Shown piece after piece: positions 52,262 to 61,235 of a DNA stretch of 64,000 nucleotides (positions are counted from its first letter, which is position 1; every line of letters starts with the position of its first letter). The notes below the pieces were generated by a model that worked only from the letters and a program-made list of their open reading frames with translations, was not told the origin of the DNA and made no database searches. The stretch covers positions 1,088,640-1,152,639 of the forward strand of contig NZ_LR733520.1 in NCBI RefSeq assembly GCF_902506145.1. Direction: 5' to 3'. Position numbers and translations under genes: made by a program. The stretch comes from Burkholderia sp. 8Y. GTDB taxonomy: Bacteria; Pseudomonadota; Gammaproteobacteria; Burkholderiales; Burkholderiaceae.

Positions 52262-53071
52262 TCAGGCCGTGGCCGCGATGAGTTGCGACGGCGCCTGCGT
52301 GCCGGCGGACACCGTCAGCACGTCGTAGCCGGTCGGCGTCACGAGCACCGTGTGCTCCCATTGCGCGGACAGACTGCGGTCGCGCGTCTTGACGGTCCAC
52401 TGGTCCGGCATTGTGCGGATGTCGCGGCGGCCGGCGTTGATCATCGGCTCGACGGTGAAAATCATGCCCGGCTGCAACTCGATGCCCGTGCCCGGCCGCC
52501 CATAGTGCAGCACTTGCGGCTCCTCATGGAACACCGTCCCGATGCCGTGGCCGCAGTATTCGCGCACGACGCTGTAGCCTTGCGCCTCGGCGTGCTTTTG
52601 AATGGCGTGGCCGATGTCGCCCAGATGCGCGCCCGGACGCACCTGATCGATGCCGAGCCACATGCAGTCGAAGGTCGTCTGCACGAGGCGCCTGGCGAGA
52701 ATCGAACCTTCGCCGACGATGAACATGCGGCTCGTGTCGCCGAAATAACCGTCCTTGATCACCGTGATGTCGATATTCAGCGCGTCGCCGTTCTTCAACA
52801 CCTTTTCGCCGGGAATGCCGTGGCAGATCACGTCGTTGACCGAGATGCAGGTCGCCTTCGGATACGGCGGGTAGCCCGGCGGCTGGTAATTGAGCGGTGC
52901 GGGAACCGTGCCCTGTTCCTTCACCATGTAATCGTGACAAAGGCGGTCGAGTTCTTCCGTGGTCACGCCGGGTACGATATGCGGCGTGATGAAGTCGAGC
53001 ACTTCGCTCGCGAGCCGGCAGGCGACGCGCATCTGCGCGATATCGTGTTCGTTTTTCAGCGTGATGGACAT
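52262..53071 (-). CDS. map: methionine aminopeptidase, type I
   Basis: A 269-residue enzyme removing the initiator methionine from nascent proteins, working after peptide deformylase. Metal ligands lie in NIDITVIKDGYFGDTSRMF, GHGIGTVFHEEPQV, FTVEPMIN and QWEHTVLVT. I use the ATG at 53071, which gives the usual SITLKNEHDIAQMR start; the open frame reaches 53131 but lacks conserved sequence. It is divergent from rpsB, the classic map/rpsB arrangement. Confidence 0.96.
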   Translation of the reverse strand: MSITLKNEHDIAQMRVACRLASEVLDFITPHIVPGVTTEELDRLCHDYMVKEQGTVPAPLNYQPPGYPPYPKATCISVNDVICHGIPGEKVLKNGDALNIDITVIKDGYFGDTSRMFIVGEGSILARRLVQTTFDCMWLGIDQVRPGAHLGDIGHAIQKHAEAQGYSVVREYCGHGIGTVFHEEPQVLHYGRPGTGIELQPGMIFTVEPMINAGRRDIRTMPDQWTVKTRDRSLSAQWEHTVLVTPTGYDVLTVSAGTQAPSQLIAATA

Positions 53072-53224
53072 GACTGGCTCTGAATGCGCGGTTTTGGCGG
53101 GAAGGCGGGCGTGAGCCGCGAAAGCCGGCATTATCGCACCTTAGGAAACGCGCCGCAGCGCGATTCTGCGGCGGCGAGAACGCGCGCGCCGGTTTCCGCG
53201 CCGGTCTCGCGGCCATCGGGCGGC
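53072..53224. other. divergent spacer upstream of map
   Basis: The left part of the 385-bp map/rpsB gap. It is GC-rich and non-coding, and should hold the map promoter, but I see no convincing -35/-10 pair for it. Confidence 0.35.
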
Positions 53225-53254
53225 TTGAGCCGTGTAATCGTAACATGCTATACT
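53225..53254 (+). promoter_or_regulatory. sigma-70-type promoter of rpsB
   Basis: TTGAGC (-35, 53225-53230), 18-bp spacer, TATACT (-10, 53249-53254). The predicted start near 53261 leaves a leader of about 196 nt before the rpsB ATG. Confidence 0.7.
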
Positions 53255-53260
53255 CATGGG

Positions 53261-53456
53261 CTAAGTCTTAGTCCGCTCGGTATGGCAAGAGGATGTGGCA
53301 AGACTTAGGGGCGTTCGCGGTTCATCGAGCGGCGCTTGTTTCGAAACTCAAGCCGGCGCACCCAGGGTGTCCGGCGTCCGGAAAGCGAGGAATCGCTCAA
53401 AACCGGGCGCGGGATGCGGCAGCCGGCTTAAGACCCAACCCTCGCGGAGAATTTTC
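53261..53456 (+). promoter_or_regulatory. rpsB 5' leader
   Basis: About 196 nt of non-coding leader inferred from the promoter and the start codon. In other proteobacteria the rpsB leader is bound by protein S2 for autoregulation. I note a repeated GGCAAGA near its start but cannot confirm a conserved S2-binding fold. Confidence 0.45.
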
Positions 53457-54209
53457 ATGGCAGTCACGATGCGTCAAATGCTGGAAGCCGGTGTCCACTT
53501 CGGTCACCAAACGCGCTTCTGGAACCCCAAGATGGCCCCGTATATCTTCGGTCATCGCAACAAGATTCACATCATCAACCTCGAAAAGACGCTGCCGCTC
53601 TACAACGACGCGCTGAAGTACGTGCGCCAGTTGGCAGCGAATCGCGGCACGATCCTTTTCGTCGGCACGAAGCGCCAGTCGCGCGACACCATCGCGCAAG
53701 AAGCGGCGCGCGCCGGTATGCCGTATGTCAACGCGCGCTGGCTCGGCGGCATGATGACCAACTTCAAGACGCTGAAGGTTTCGATCAAGCGCCTGAAGGA
53801 CATGGAAGCGGCGCTGGAATCGGGTGAAACCGAGCGCATGAGCAAGAAGGAAGCGCTTCTGTTCGAACGCGAAATGGTCAAGCTGCAAAAGTCGATCGGC
53901 GGCGTGAAGGACATGGGCGGCATTCCGGACGCGATGTTCGTCATCGACGTCGGCTACCACAAGATTGCCGTGACCGAAGCGAAGAAGCTCGGCATTCCGG
54001 TCATCGCCGTGGTCGACACGAACCACTCGCCGGAAGGCATCGACTACGTGATCCCGGGTAACGACGACGCGTCGAAGGCCGTGGCTCTCTACGCCGAAGG
54101 CGTCGCGGACGCGATCCTCGAAGGCCGCGCGAACGCGGTGAACGACGTCGTTCAGGCCGTGCGCAACGGCGAAGGCGACGAGTTCGTCGAGGTCAACGCA
54201 GAGGCGTAA
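53457..54209 (+). CDS. rpsB: 30S ribosomal protein S2
   Basis: A 250-residue S2. It begins [20 protein letters not shown], followed by [20 protein letters not shown], both family-defining, then [30 protein letters not shown], and [23 protein letters not shown] sequence (here [15 protein letters not shown]). The ATG has GGAG about seven bases upstream. It heads the rpsB-tsf unit, followed by a hairpin terminator. Confidence 0.98.
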   Translation: MAVTMRQMLEAGVHFGHQTRFWNPKMAPYIFGHRNKIHIINLEKTLPLYNDALKYVRQLAANRGTILFVGTKRQSRDTIAQEAARAGMPYVNARWLGGMMTNFKTLKVSIKRLKDMEAALESGETERMSKKEALLFEREMVKLQKSIGGVKDMGGIPDAMFVIDVGYHKIAVTEAKKLGIPVIAVVDTNHSPEGIDYVIPGNDDASKAVALYAEGVADAILEGRANAVNDVVQAVRNGEGDEFVEVNAEA

Positions 54210-54227
54210 TCGAGCCCTGTGGCCGAC

Positions 54228-54262
54228 AAAAAAGGGGGCTTTGCGAAAGGCCCCTTTTTTTT
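54228..54262 (+). terminator. terminator/attenuator between rpsB and tsf
   Basis: AAAAAAGGGG and CCCCTTTTTTTT flank an inner CTTT/AAAG arm, giving a stem with one mismatch and eight T. It lies 19 bp after rpsB and 82 bp before tsf, so it may reduce tsf relative to rpsB. Confidence 0.8.
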
Positions 54263-54343
54263 AGTCGGCGCGATGGCTCAACCAATTTTTGCCGTGGGTG
54301 CAGTTGCCGGCGGCACGTATCAAACAGACTCAAGGAGCGAATG

Positions 54344-55225
54344 ATGGCGGCAATTACCGCAAGCATGGTGGCAGAACTGCGCGCGAAGACCGATGCGCCG
54401 ATGATGGAATGCAAGAAGGCGCTGACCGAAGCCGACGGCGACATGGCGCGCGCCGAAGAGCTCCTGCGCGTGAAGCTCGGCAACAAGGCGAGCAAGGCGG
54501 CATCGCGCGTGACGGCTGAAGGCATCGTCGTGGCGCACGTCGAAGGCGGCGTGGGCGCGCTCGTCGAGCTGAACTGCGAAACCGACTTCGTCGCGAAGAA
54601 CGACGACTTCATGGCGTTCGGCAAGGGCATCGCCGCGCTCGTCGCGAAGAGCAACCCGGCTGACGTCGCCGCGCTGTCGGCCATGCCGTTCGAAAGCAAC
54701 ACGGTTGACGCCGTGCGCCTCGCGCTCGTCGGCAAGATCGGCGAAAACCTGTCGATCCGCCGTTTCGTGCGTTTCGAAACCACGAACAAGTTGGCGTCCT
54801 ACCTGCACGGCACGCGCATCGGCGTGCTGGTCGAATTCACCGGCGCGGACGAACAAGTCGGCAAGGACGTCGCGATGCACATCGCCGCGATGAAGCCGGT
54901 ATCGCTGTCGTCGGACGAAGTGCCAGCCGATCTGATCGCCAAGGAACGCAGCATCGCCGAGCAGAAGGCCGCTGAATCGGGCAAGCCGGCTGAGATCGTT
55001 GCGAAGATGGTCGACGGCAGCATCCAGAAGTATCTGAAGGAAGTCTCGCTGCTGAACCAGCCGTTCGTGAAGAACGACAAGCAGACGATCGAACAGATGC
55101 TGAAGGCAGCCAACGCGTCGGTGCAGAAGTTCGCGCTGTTCGTGGTGGGCGAGGGCATCGAGAAGCGCCAGGACGACTTCGCAGCCGAAGTGGCAGCGCA
55201 AGTCGCGGCGGCCAAGCAGTCGTAA
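54344..55225 (+). CDS. tsf: translation elongation factor Ts
   Basis: A 293-residue EF-Ts that recycles EF-Tu by nucleotide exchange. The UBA-like N-terminal domain and signature are [20 protein letters not shown] and [19 protein letters not shown]; the core has [17 protein letters not shown], containing the Thr-Asp-Phe-Val contact with EF-Tu. Two adjacent ATGs occur (54341 and 54344); AAGGAG (54332-54337) is better spaced for the second, and MAAITASM is the family start. Confidence 0.98.
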   Translation: MAAITASMVAELRAKTDAPMMECKKALTEADGDMARAEELLRVKLGNKASKAASRVTAEGIVVAHVEGGVGALVELNCETDFVAKNDDFMAFGKGIAALVAKSNPADVAALSAMPFESNTVDAVRLALVGKIGENLSIRRFVRFETTNKLASYLHGTRIGVLVEFTGADEQVGKDVAMHIAAMKPVSLSSDEVPADLIAKERSIAEQKAAESGKPAEIVAKMVDGSIQKYLKEVSLLNQPFVKNDKQTIEQMLKAANASVQKFALFVVGEGIEKRQDDFAAEVAAQVAAAKQS

Positions 55226-55481
55226 GCAGTATCCGCGGCGCCTGCGCCTGAATGGCGCGGCGCCGCGTCGAAGCGAACACCCGCGGCGGATCGCGTCCTG
55301 ATCGCATCTGCCGCAAGATTCAAGGCGTTTCCGGTTCGCATTCCGTGGCGGGCGCGGTGGGTTCGGGTTAACCCGTGCGTGCCGCGCCCGTCGTTCCGAT
55401 CCGGTCCGCTTGCGGTAAGTATTGTTTCACCCCTACAGTTCTACGTTGTTGCAACCCTCCTCGGCGCGATCGGAACCTCAT
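55226..55481 (+). promoter_or_regulatory. tsf-pyrH intergenic region with hairpin and possible pyrH promoter
   Basis: A 256-bp gap with no gene. A GC-rich hairpin (GCGGCGCC at 55235-55242 with GGCGCCGC at 55259-55266) follows tsf without a T tract. Near pyrH, TTGCGG (55410-55415) and TACAGT (55434-55439) with 18-bp spacing could be a promoter. Confidence 0.4.
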
Positions 55482-56195
55482 ATGCCCACAGCCTACAAAC
55501 GCGTACTCCTCAAACTCTCCGGCGAAGCCCTCATGGGCGACGATGCGTTCGGCATCAATCGCGCAACAATCGAAAGGATGGTGGCGGACGTCGCTGAAGT
55601 GGTGCGCATGGGAACGCAGCTGGCCGTCGTGATCGGCGGCGGCAACATTTTCCGCGGCGTCGCGGGCGGCGCCGCCGGCATGGACCGTGCGACGGCCGAC
55701 TACATGGGCATGCTCGCCACGATGATGAACGCACTCGCGCTGCAAGACGCCATGCGCCACGCGGGCATCGAGGCGCGCGTGCAGTCGGCGCTGCGCATGG
55801 ACCAGGTGGTCGAGCCGTACATTCGCCCGCGCGCCATCCGCCAGTTGGAGGAGGGCAAGGTCGTGATTTTCGCGGCCGGCACGGGCAATCCGTTCTTCAC
55901 GACGGATACGGCCGCCGCGCTGCGCGGCTCAGAAGTCGGCGCCGAAGTGGTGTTGAAGGCGACGAAGGTCGATGGCGTATACTCCGCCGACCCGAAGAAA
56001 GACCCGAGCGCCACGCGCTACAGCACGATCAGCTTCGACGAGGCGATCGGCCGCAATCTGCAGGTGATGGACGCCACGGCTTTCGCCCTGTGCCGCGACC
56101 AGAAACTGCCGATCCGCGTGTTCTCGATCACCAAAGCCGGCGCGCTCAAGCGCATCGTGCAAGGCGACGACGAAGGGACGCTCGTCCACGTGTAA
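55482..56195 (+). CDS. pyrH: UMP kinase
   Basis: A 237-residue hexameric amino-acid-kinase-fold UMP kinase making UDP. Motifs: [14 protein letters not shown] with the phosphate-binding lysines, [30 protein letters not shown] and [16 protein letters not shown]. The ATG at 55482 gives the usual start; the frame opens further upstream but not with conserved sequence. It is followed by frr after 103 bp, the standard order. Confidence 0.97.
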   Translation: MPTAYKRVLLKLSGEALMGDDAFGINRATIERMVADVAEVVRMGTQLAVVIGGGNIFRGVAGGAAGMDRATADYMGMLATMMNALALQDAMRHAGIEARVQSALRMDQVVEPYIRPRAIRQLEEGKVVIFAAGTGNPFFTTDTAAALRGSEVGAEVVLKATKVDGVYSADPKKDPSATRYSTISFDEAIGRNLQVMDATAFALCRDQKLPIRVFSITKAGALKRIVQGDDEGTLVHV

Positions 56196-56298
56196 ACTCT
56201 CGCGTAATCGGGCGCCGCGCGCACCCCGGCGTGAACCGCGCCGGGAGAGGGCGAAGCGGGCGCCTGCATCGCCAGTAAATCAGGTTTTGGAGGTTCAA

Positions 56299-56859
56299 AT
56301 GAGTGTGGCTGACATCAAAAAGGGCGTCGATCAGAAGATGCAGCGATCGATCGAAGCATTCAAGGCCGATCTCGCCAAGATCCGCACGGGCCGCGCGCAC
56401 ACCGGCCTGCTGGATCACATCCAGGTTGACTACTACGGCTCCAACGTGCCCATCTCGCAAGTGGCGAACATGACGCTCGTCGACGCCCGCACGATCGGCG
56501 TGCAGCCGTGGGAAAAGAAGATGGTCGCCGTCGTCGAAAAGGCGATCCGCGAATCGGATCTCGGCCTCAATCCCGCCACGCAAGGCGATTTGATCCGCGT
56601 GCCGATGCCCGCGCTCACCGAAGAGCGCCGCCGCGAGCTGACCAAGGTCGTGAAGAGCGAAGGCGAAACGGCTAAGATCGCTGTGCGCAACCTGCGCCGC
56701 GATGCGAACGAGCAACTGAAGAAGCTCGTGAAAGACAAGGAAATTTCGGAAGACGACGAGCGCCGCGCAAGCGACGACGTCCAGAAGCTCACCGATAAAT
56801 TCGTGGCAGAAATCGACAAGCTCGTTCAGACGAAAGAAGCCGAAATCATGACGGTGTGA
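56299..56859 (+). CDS. frr: ribosome recycling factor
   Basis: A 186-residue RRF that splits post-termination ribosomes with EF-G. It begins [20 protein letters not shown] and has the conserved [35 protein letters not shown] and [20 protein letters not shown]. The ATG at 56299 is preceded by TTGGAGG (56287-56292); a GTG-like longer start would lie over that site. Confidence 0.98.
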   Translation: MSVADIKKGVDQKMQRSIEAFKADLAKIRTGRAHTGLLDHIQVDYYGSNVPISQVANMTLVDARTIGVQPWEKKMVAVVEKAIRESDLGLNPATQGDLIRVPMPALTEERRRELTKVVKSEGETAKIAVRNLRRDANEQLKKLVKDKEISEDDERRASDDVQKLTDKFVAEIDKLVQTKEAEIMTV

Positions 56860-56942
56860 GGCCGAAAGCCGGTCCTGCCAGCCTCGGTGACAGACACTCG
56901 GGCTGGCGTTTCACTTCCCGTCGATTACAAGATTCAGCGGCC

Positions 56943-57725
56943 ATGACCTATACCAGCTCTACCGTTCGCGTGCCCGATGTCGCGGCTGTCCCGCGCCACG
57001 TCGCGATCATCATGGACGGCAACGGCCGTTGGGCGACCGAGCGGCGTTTGCCGCGTGTCGCCGGTCATACGCGCGGCGTCGATGCGGTGCGCGCGACCGT
57101 CGAAAGCTGCGCGAAGCGTGGCGTCGAATTCGTCACGCTGTTCGCGTTCAGTTCCGAAAACTGGCGTCGTCCGACGGAAGAAGTATCGTTTCTCATGCGG
57201 CTGTTCGTTACCGCGCTCGAACGCGAGATCGGCAAGCTGCACGCGAACGGCATTCGTCTGCGCGTAGTCGGCGATATTGCCATGTTCGACGACCGCATCC
57301 GTGCGTTGATCCAGCGCGCCGAAACCAAGACGGCGCGCAACACGCGCCTCACGCTGACCATCGCGGCGAATTACGGCGGCCGCTGGGACATCATGCAGGC
57401 GACGAAGAAGCTCATCGCGCAATCGCTCGAACAGGGCACGCCGGCCCGCGTGGACGACGAGTCCTTCGCCGAGCATCTCGCCATGGCTTACGCGCCGGAG
57501 CCCGACCTCTTCATTCGGACGGGCGGCGAGCAGCGCATCAGCAATTTCCTGCTGTGGCAGCTGGCGTACACCGAGTTCTATTTCACCGACACCTATTGGC
57601 CCGATTTCGATGCCGACGCCCTCGACCGCGCGATCGCGTCGTATGGCGGCCGCGAGCGGCGTTTCGGGCGCACCAGCGCTCAACTCGCGTCACAATCGCA
57701 GAAGGCCGACACCCTTTCATGCTAA
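56943..57725 (+). CDS. uppS: undecaprenyl diphosphate synthase
   Basis: A 260-residue cis-prenyltransferase that makes the C55 carrier for peptidoglycan and O-antigen. The catalytic aspartate D25 lies in [42 protein letters not shown] and [20 protein letters not shown] are conserved. The ATG at 56943 is in family position. Its end overlaps the cdsA start by seven bases, so the two are translationally coupled. Confidence 0.97.
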   Translation: MTYTSSTVRVPDVAAVPRHVAIIMDGNGRWATERRLPRVAGHTRGVDAVRATVESCAKRGVEFVTLFAFSSENWRRPTEEVSFLMRLFVTALEREIGKLHANGIRLRVVGDIAMFDDRIRALIQRAETKTARNTRLTLTIAANYGGRWDIMQATKKLIAQSLEQGTPARVDDESFAEHLAMAYAPEPDLFIRTGGEQRISNFLLWQLAYTEFYFTDTYWPDFDADALDRAIASYGGRERRFGRTSAQLASQSQKADTLSC

Positions 57726-58531
57726 AGACCCGGGTCATCACGGCCATCGTGCTGCTGGCGGTTCTGGTGCCGGTCACGCTGTTCGCGCCGATCGGCGCAT
57801 TCGGCGCGCTGATCGGGTTCGTCGTCGTGTTCGCCGCGTGGGAGTGGGGGCGGTTGCTGAAGCTGAACGGCGCGGGGCCGGTGGCGTACGCGCTGGTCGC
57901 GGGGCTCGCGCTCATTTTCAGCACCTACCTCGGCGTCGCACCGAAGGCGCTTTTCCAGATGGCGGTGATCTTCTGGGTGCTCGCGGGCCCTTACGCGCTG
58001 TTGCGCAAGCCGGTTCTGGCGGCCAGCGTGTGGCGCGCGTTCCTGCTCTTCGCCGGCATTATCGTGTTGGTCGCCTGCTGGCATGCGGTCGTCGCGGCGC
58101 GCACCGTGGGCGTGGCATTCGTGCTATCGCTTCTCCTAGTCGTCTGGCTGGCTGACATAGGCGCATACTTCGCCGGAAAAGCATTGGGCCGCCACAAGCT
58201 CGCGCCGTCGATCAGCCCGGGCAAGACGTGGGAAGGCGCCATCGGCGGCTGGCTGGCCGTGATGGTGATCGGCTCGCTGGCAGCGGCCACCGGCGCGTAT
58301 GCGCCGACTGTGTTTTCGGCTTTCGTCGGACATCTCGGCTGGCCGCGTGCGCTCGTCGCGCTCACCGTGCTGGTGGCGTTCAGCGTGGTCGGCGATCTGT
58401 TCGAATCGCTCCTGAAACGCCAGGCGGGCGTCAAGGACTCGAGCGGTCTGCTGCCGGGGCACGGCGGCGTGCTCGACCGCATCGACGCTTTGTTGCCTGT
58501 ATTGCCGATCGCATTGCTCATGCTCGGATAG
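57719..58531 (+). CDS. cdsA: phosphatidate cytidylyltransferase
   Basis: A 270-residue inner-membrane enzyme making CDP-diacylglycerol for all phospholipids. About eight hydrophobic segments are present. The C-terminal signature is [18 protein letters not shown] followed by DRID, containing the metal-binding aspartates; [12 protein letters not shown] is also conserved. Start ATG 57719 lies inside the uppS end. dxr follows after 19 bp. Confidence 0.96.
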   Translation: MLKTRVITAIVLLAVLVPVTLFAPIGAFGALIGFVVVFAAWEWGRLLKLNGAGPVAYALVAGLALIFSTYLGVAPKALFQMAVIFWVLAGPYALLRKPVLAASVWRAFLLFAGIIVLVACWHAVVAARTVGVAFVLSLLLVVWLADIGAYFAGKALGRHKLAPSISPGKTWEGAIGGWLAVMVIGSLAAATGAYAPTVFSAFVGHLGWPRALVALTVLVAFSVVGDLFESLLKRQAGVKDSSGLLPGHGGVLDRIDALLPVLPIALLMLG

Positions 58532-58550
58532 ATCGGCCAGAGAAGATTTC

Positions 58551-59768
58551 ATGCAAAAACGTCTCACATTGCTCGGCTCCACGGGCTCGATCGGCGACAG
58601 CACGCTCGACGTCGTGGAGCGGCATCCGGACCGGTTCTCGGTCTACGCGCTCACCGCTCACCGCAACGGCGACAAGCTCGTCGCGCAGTGCTTGCGCTTT
58701 CGGCCGGAAGTGGCGGTCGTCGGCGACGCCGAAACCGCCGCGCGTGTCGCCGCGGCCTTGCGCGCCACCGGCAGCACGACCGAAGTGACGCACGGCCCCG
58801 ACGCGCTCGTCGACGTGGCGCGCGCCGGGCAGTGCGATACCGTGGTCGCGGCGATCGTCGGCGCAGCGGGCCTCGCGCCCACGCTCGCCGCCGCGCGCGC
58901 GGGCAAGCGCATCTTGCTCGCGAACAAGGAAGCCCTGGTGATGTCCGGCCAGATCTTCATGGACGCGGTGCGCGACAACGGCGCCGTCCTGCTGCCCGTC
59001 GACAGCGAGCACAACGCCGTCTTCCAGTGTCTGCCGCCTTGCGCCGACAGCGAGGCGCGACTGCACGGCGGCGTGTCGAAAATCATCTTGACGGCATCCG
59101 GCGGCCCGTTCCGGACGCGCGAGCCTTCCACGCTCGTCGACGTGACGCCCGACGAAGCCTGCAAGCATCCGAACTGGGCCATGGGCCGCAAGATCTCGGT
59201 CGACTCCGCGACGATGATGAACAAGGGCCTCGAAGTCATCGAAGCCCATTGGCTGTTCGATCTGCCCGGCTCGCGCATCGAAGTGCTGATACATCCGCAA
59301 AGCGTGATTCACTCGATGGTGTCCTACGCCGACGGCTCCGTGCTCGCGCAGCTCGGCAATCCGGACATGCGTACGCCGATCGCGCATGCGCTGGCGTTCC
59401 CGGATCGCGTGGATTCGGGCGTCGCGCCGCTGGATCTGGCGCAGATCGCGTCGCTGACCTTCGAGAAGCCCGACTTCGCGCGCTTTCCGTGTCTCGCGCT
59501 CGCCATCGACGCGCTCGAAGCAGGCGGCATCGCGAGCGCGGCGCTGAACGCCGCGAACGAGATTGCCGTCGAAGCGTTCCTCGCGCGCCGCATCGGCTTC
59601 ATGTCGATCGGCGGCGTGGTCGAGCGCGTGCTGAATGCCTTGCCGAACACGAGTGCCGCATCGCTCGACGACGTGCTCGCCGCCGATGCCAGCGCGCGCC
59701 GTCTCGCGTCCGGTTTCGTCGCAGAGCTCACTGCGAGCGCGCCAGGCGCGGAACCCATCGCCCATTGA
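58551..59768 (+). CDS. dxr: 1-deoxy-D-xylulose-5-phosphate reductoisomerase
   Basis: A 405-residue NADPH enzyme of the MEP isoprenoid pathway converting DXP to MEP. NADPH-binding [14 protein letters not shown] is at residues 9-22; [36 protein letters not shown] and [20 protein letters not shown] with the metal and substrate residues are present. It lies between cdsA and rseP, the conserved betaproteobacterial order. It supplies precursors for UppS. Confidence 0.98.
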   Translation: MQKRLTLLGSTGSIGDSTLDVVERHPDRFSVYALTAHRNGDKLVAQCLRFRPEVAVVGDAETAARVAAALRATGSTTEVTHGPDALVDVARAGQCDTVVAAIVGAAGLAPTLAAARAGKRILLANKEALVMSGQIFMDAVRDNGAVLLPVDSEHNAVFQCLPPCADSEARLHGGVSKIILTASGGPFRTREPSTLVDVTPDEACKHPNWAMGRKISVDSATMMNKGLEVIEAHWLFDLPGSRIEVLIHPQSVIHSMVSYADGSVLAQLGNPDMRTPIAHALAFPDRVDSGVAPLDLAQIASLTFEKPDFARFPCLALAIDALEAGGIASAALNAANEIAVEAFLARRIGFMSIGGVVERVLNALPNTSAASLDDVLAADASARRLASGFVAELTASAPGAEPIAH

Positions 59769-59775
59769 GGCCGTC

Positions 59776-61158
59776 ATGAACTTCCTGACCGAAATCGTCG
59801 CCTTCGTCGTTGCGATTGGCGTGCTTGTCGTCGTCCACGAATTCGGTCACTACAGCGTCGCGCGAATGTGCGGCGTGAAAGTTCTGCGGTTCTCGGTCGG
59901 CTTCGGCAAGCCGCTCGTACGCTGGGTCAGCAAGAAGACCGGCGTCGAGTGGACCATTTCGGCGCTGCCGCTCGGCGGCTACGTGAAAATGCTGGACGAG
60001 CGCGAGACGGAAGACAGCATCCCGTCCGAGGACTTGCCGCGCGCGTTCAACCGGCAGCCGGTGATCAAGCGCATCGCCATCGTGGCCGCCGGGCCAATCG
60101 CGAACTTTCTGCTGGCGATCGCGTTGTTCGCCGCGGTCTTCGCGGGCGGCGTGACCGAGCCGCAGGCGATCGTTTCCACGCCCGCGCCCGCGACGGCGGC
60201 CGCGCGCGCCGGCTTCGAAGGCGGCGAGAAGATCGTGTCGATGCGCGACGCGCAAGGCGGCGAGACGCAGCCGATCCGCTCGTGGTCCGACCTGCGGTGG
60301 AAGCTGCTCGACGCCTCGTTCGACCACCGGCGCATCGTGCTGATGGCGAAGACGCACGACGGCACGTTCGACTTTCCGGTGAGCGTGGCGGGCATCACGG
60401 ACGCGGACGCCGATCAGGATTTCATGGACAAGCTCGGCTTCACGCCGGGCGGCGGCACGCTGACGGTCGCGGGCGTCGAGCCGGGCAGCGCGGCCCAGAA
60501 GAGCGGTCTCGCCGCCGGCGACAGGCTGCGCGCCATCGACGGCCAGCCGGTCGACAACGCGACGCGCTTCATCGACTACGTGAAGGCGCATGGCGGCAAG
60601 CCCGTGACGCTCGTGATCGAGCGCGGGGAGGGCAGCAATGCGCAGCGCGCGTCCGTGCAGATCGTGCCCGACGTGAAGCGCGACGCGGCGACGGGCAAGG
60701 ACGTCGGGCGCATCGGCGCTGCGCTCGCGAATCAATTGCCGACCGTCGACGTGCGTTACGGCCCGCTCGAAAGCCTGCGTCTCGGCGTCAATCGCACGTG
60801 GGACATCAGCGTGTATTCGCTGCGCATGTTCGGCCGCATGATTGTCGGCGAGGCGTCGCTGAAAAACCTGTCCGGACCGGTCACCATCGCGGACTATGCG
60901 GGGAAGAGCGCGAGGCTCGGTCTTGCCGCGTTCGTGTCTTTCCTCGCGCTCGTCAGCATCAGCCTGGGTGTGTTGAACTTGTTACCGATTCCGGTTTTGG
61001 ACGGTGGGCATCTGTTATATTATTTGGTTGAAGCCGTTACCGGCAAAGCCGTGTCCGATCGCTGGCAGCTGGTTCTGCAGCGGGCGGGGCTGGTCTGCAT
61101 CGTCGCTCTGTCGATGATCGCGCTCTTCAACGACCTGACTCGCCTGATCCGTTTCTGA
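59776..61158 (+). CDS. rseP: RIP metalloprotease RseP
   Basis: A 460-residue site-2-type intramembrane protease (M50) that cleaves anti-sigma factors in envelope stress. The zinc motif HEFGH is at residues 21-25 and the second metal-ligand motif is in IPVLDGGHLLYYL near the C-terminus. Two PDZ-like regions (about 110-205 and 215-300) separate the membrane halves, and the terminal helices close it. The ATG at 59776 is 7 bp after the dxr stop. It is usually co-expressed with bamA, 77 bp downstream. Confidence 0.96.
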   Translation: MNFLTEIVAFVVAIGVLVVVHEFGHYSVARMCGVKVLRFSVGFGKPLVRWVSKKTGVEWTISALPLGGYVKMLDERETEDSIPSEDLPRAFNRQPVIKRIAIVAAGPIANFLLAIALFAAVFAGGVTEPQAIVSTPAPATAAARAGFEGGEKIVSMRDAQGGETQPIRSWSDLRWKLLDASFDHRRIVLMAKTHDGTFDFPVSVAGITDADADQDFMDKLGFTPGGGTLTVAGVEPGSAAQKSGLAAGDRLRAIDGQPVDNATRFIDYVKAHGGKPVTLVIERGEGSNAQRASVQIVPDVKRDAATGKDVGRIGAALANQLPTVDVRYGPLESLRLGVNRTWDISVYSLRMFGRMIVGEASLKNLSGPVTIADYAGKSARLGLAAFVSFLALVSISLGVLNLLPIPVLDGGHLLYYLVEAVTGKAVSDRWQLVLQRAGLVCIVALSMIALFNDLTRLIRF

Positions 61159-61235
61159 TCCATTTTGATAATTTCTGGCGGCGCTCAAGAAGCGCCCGCC
61201 GGAACGAATGCAGCTTTAAATACTGGGGAAGCACG

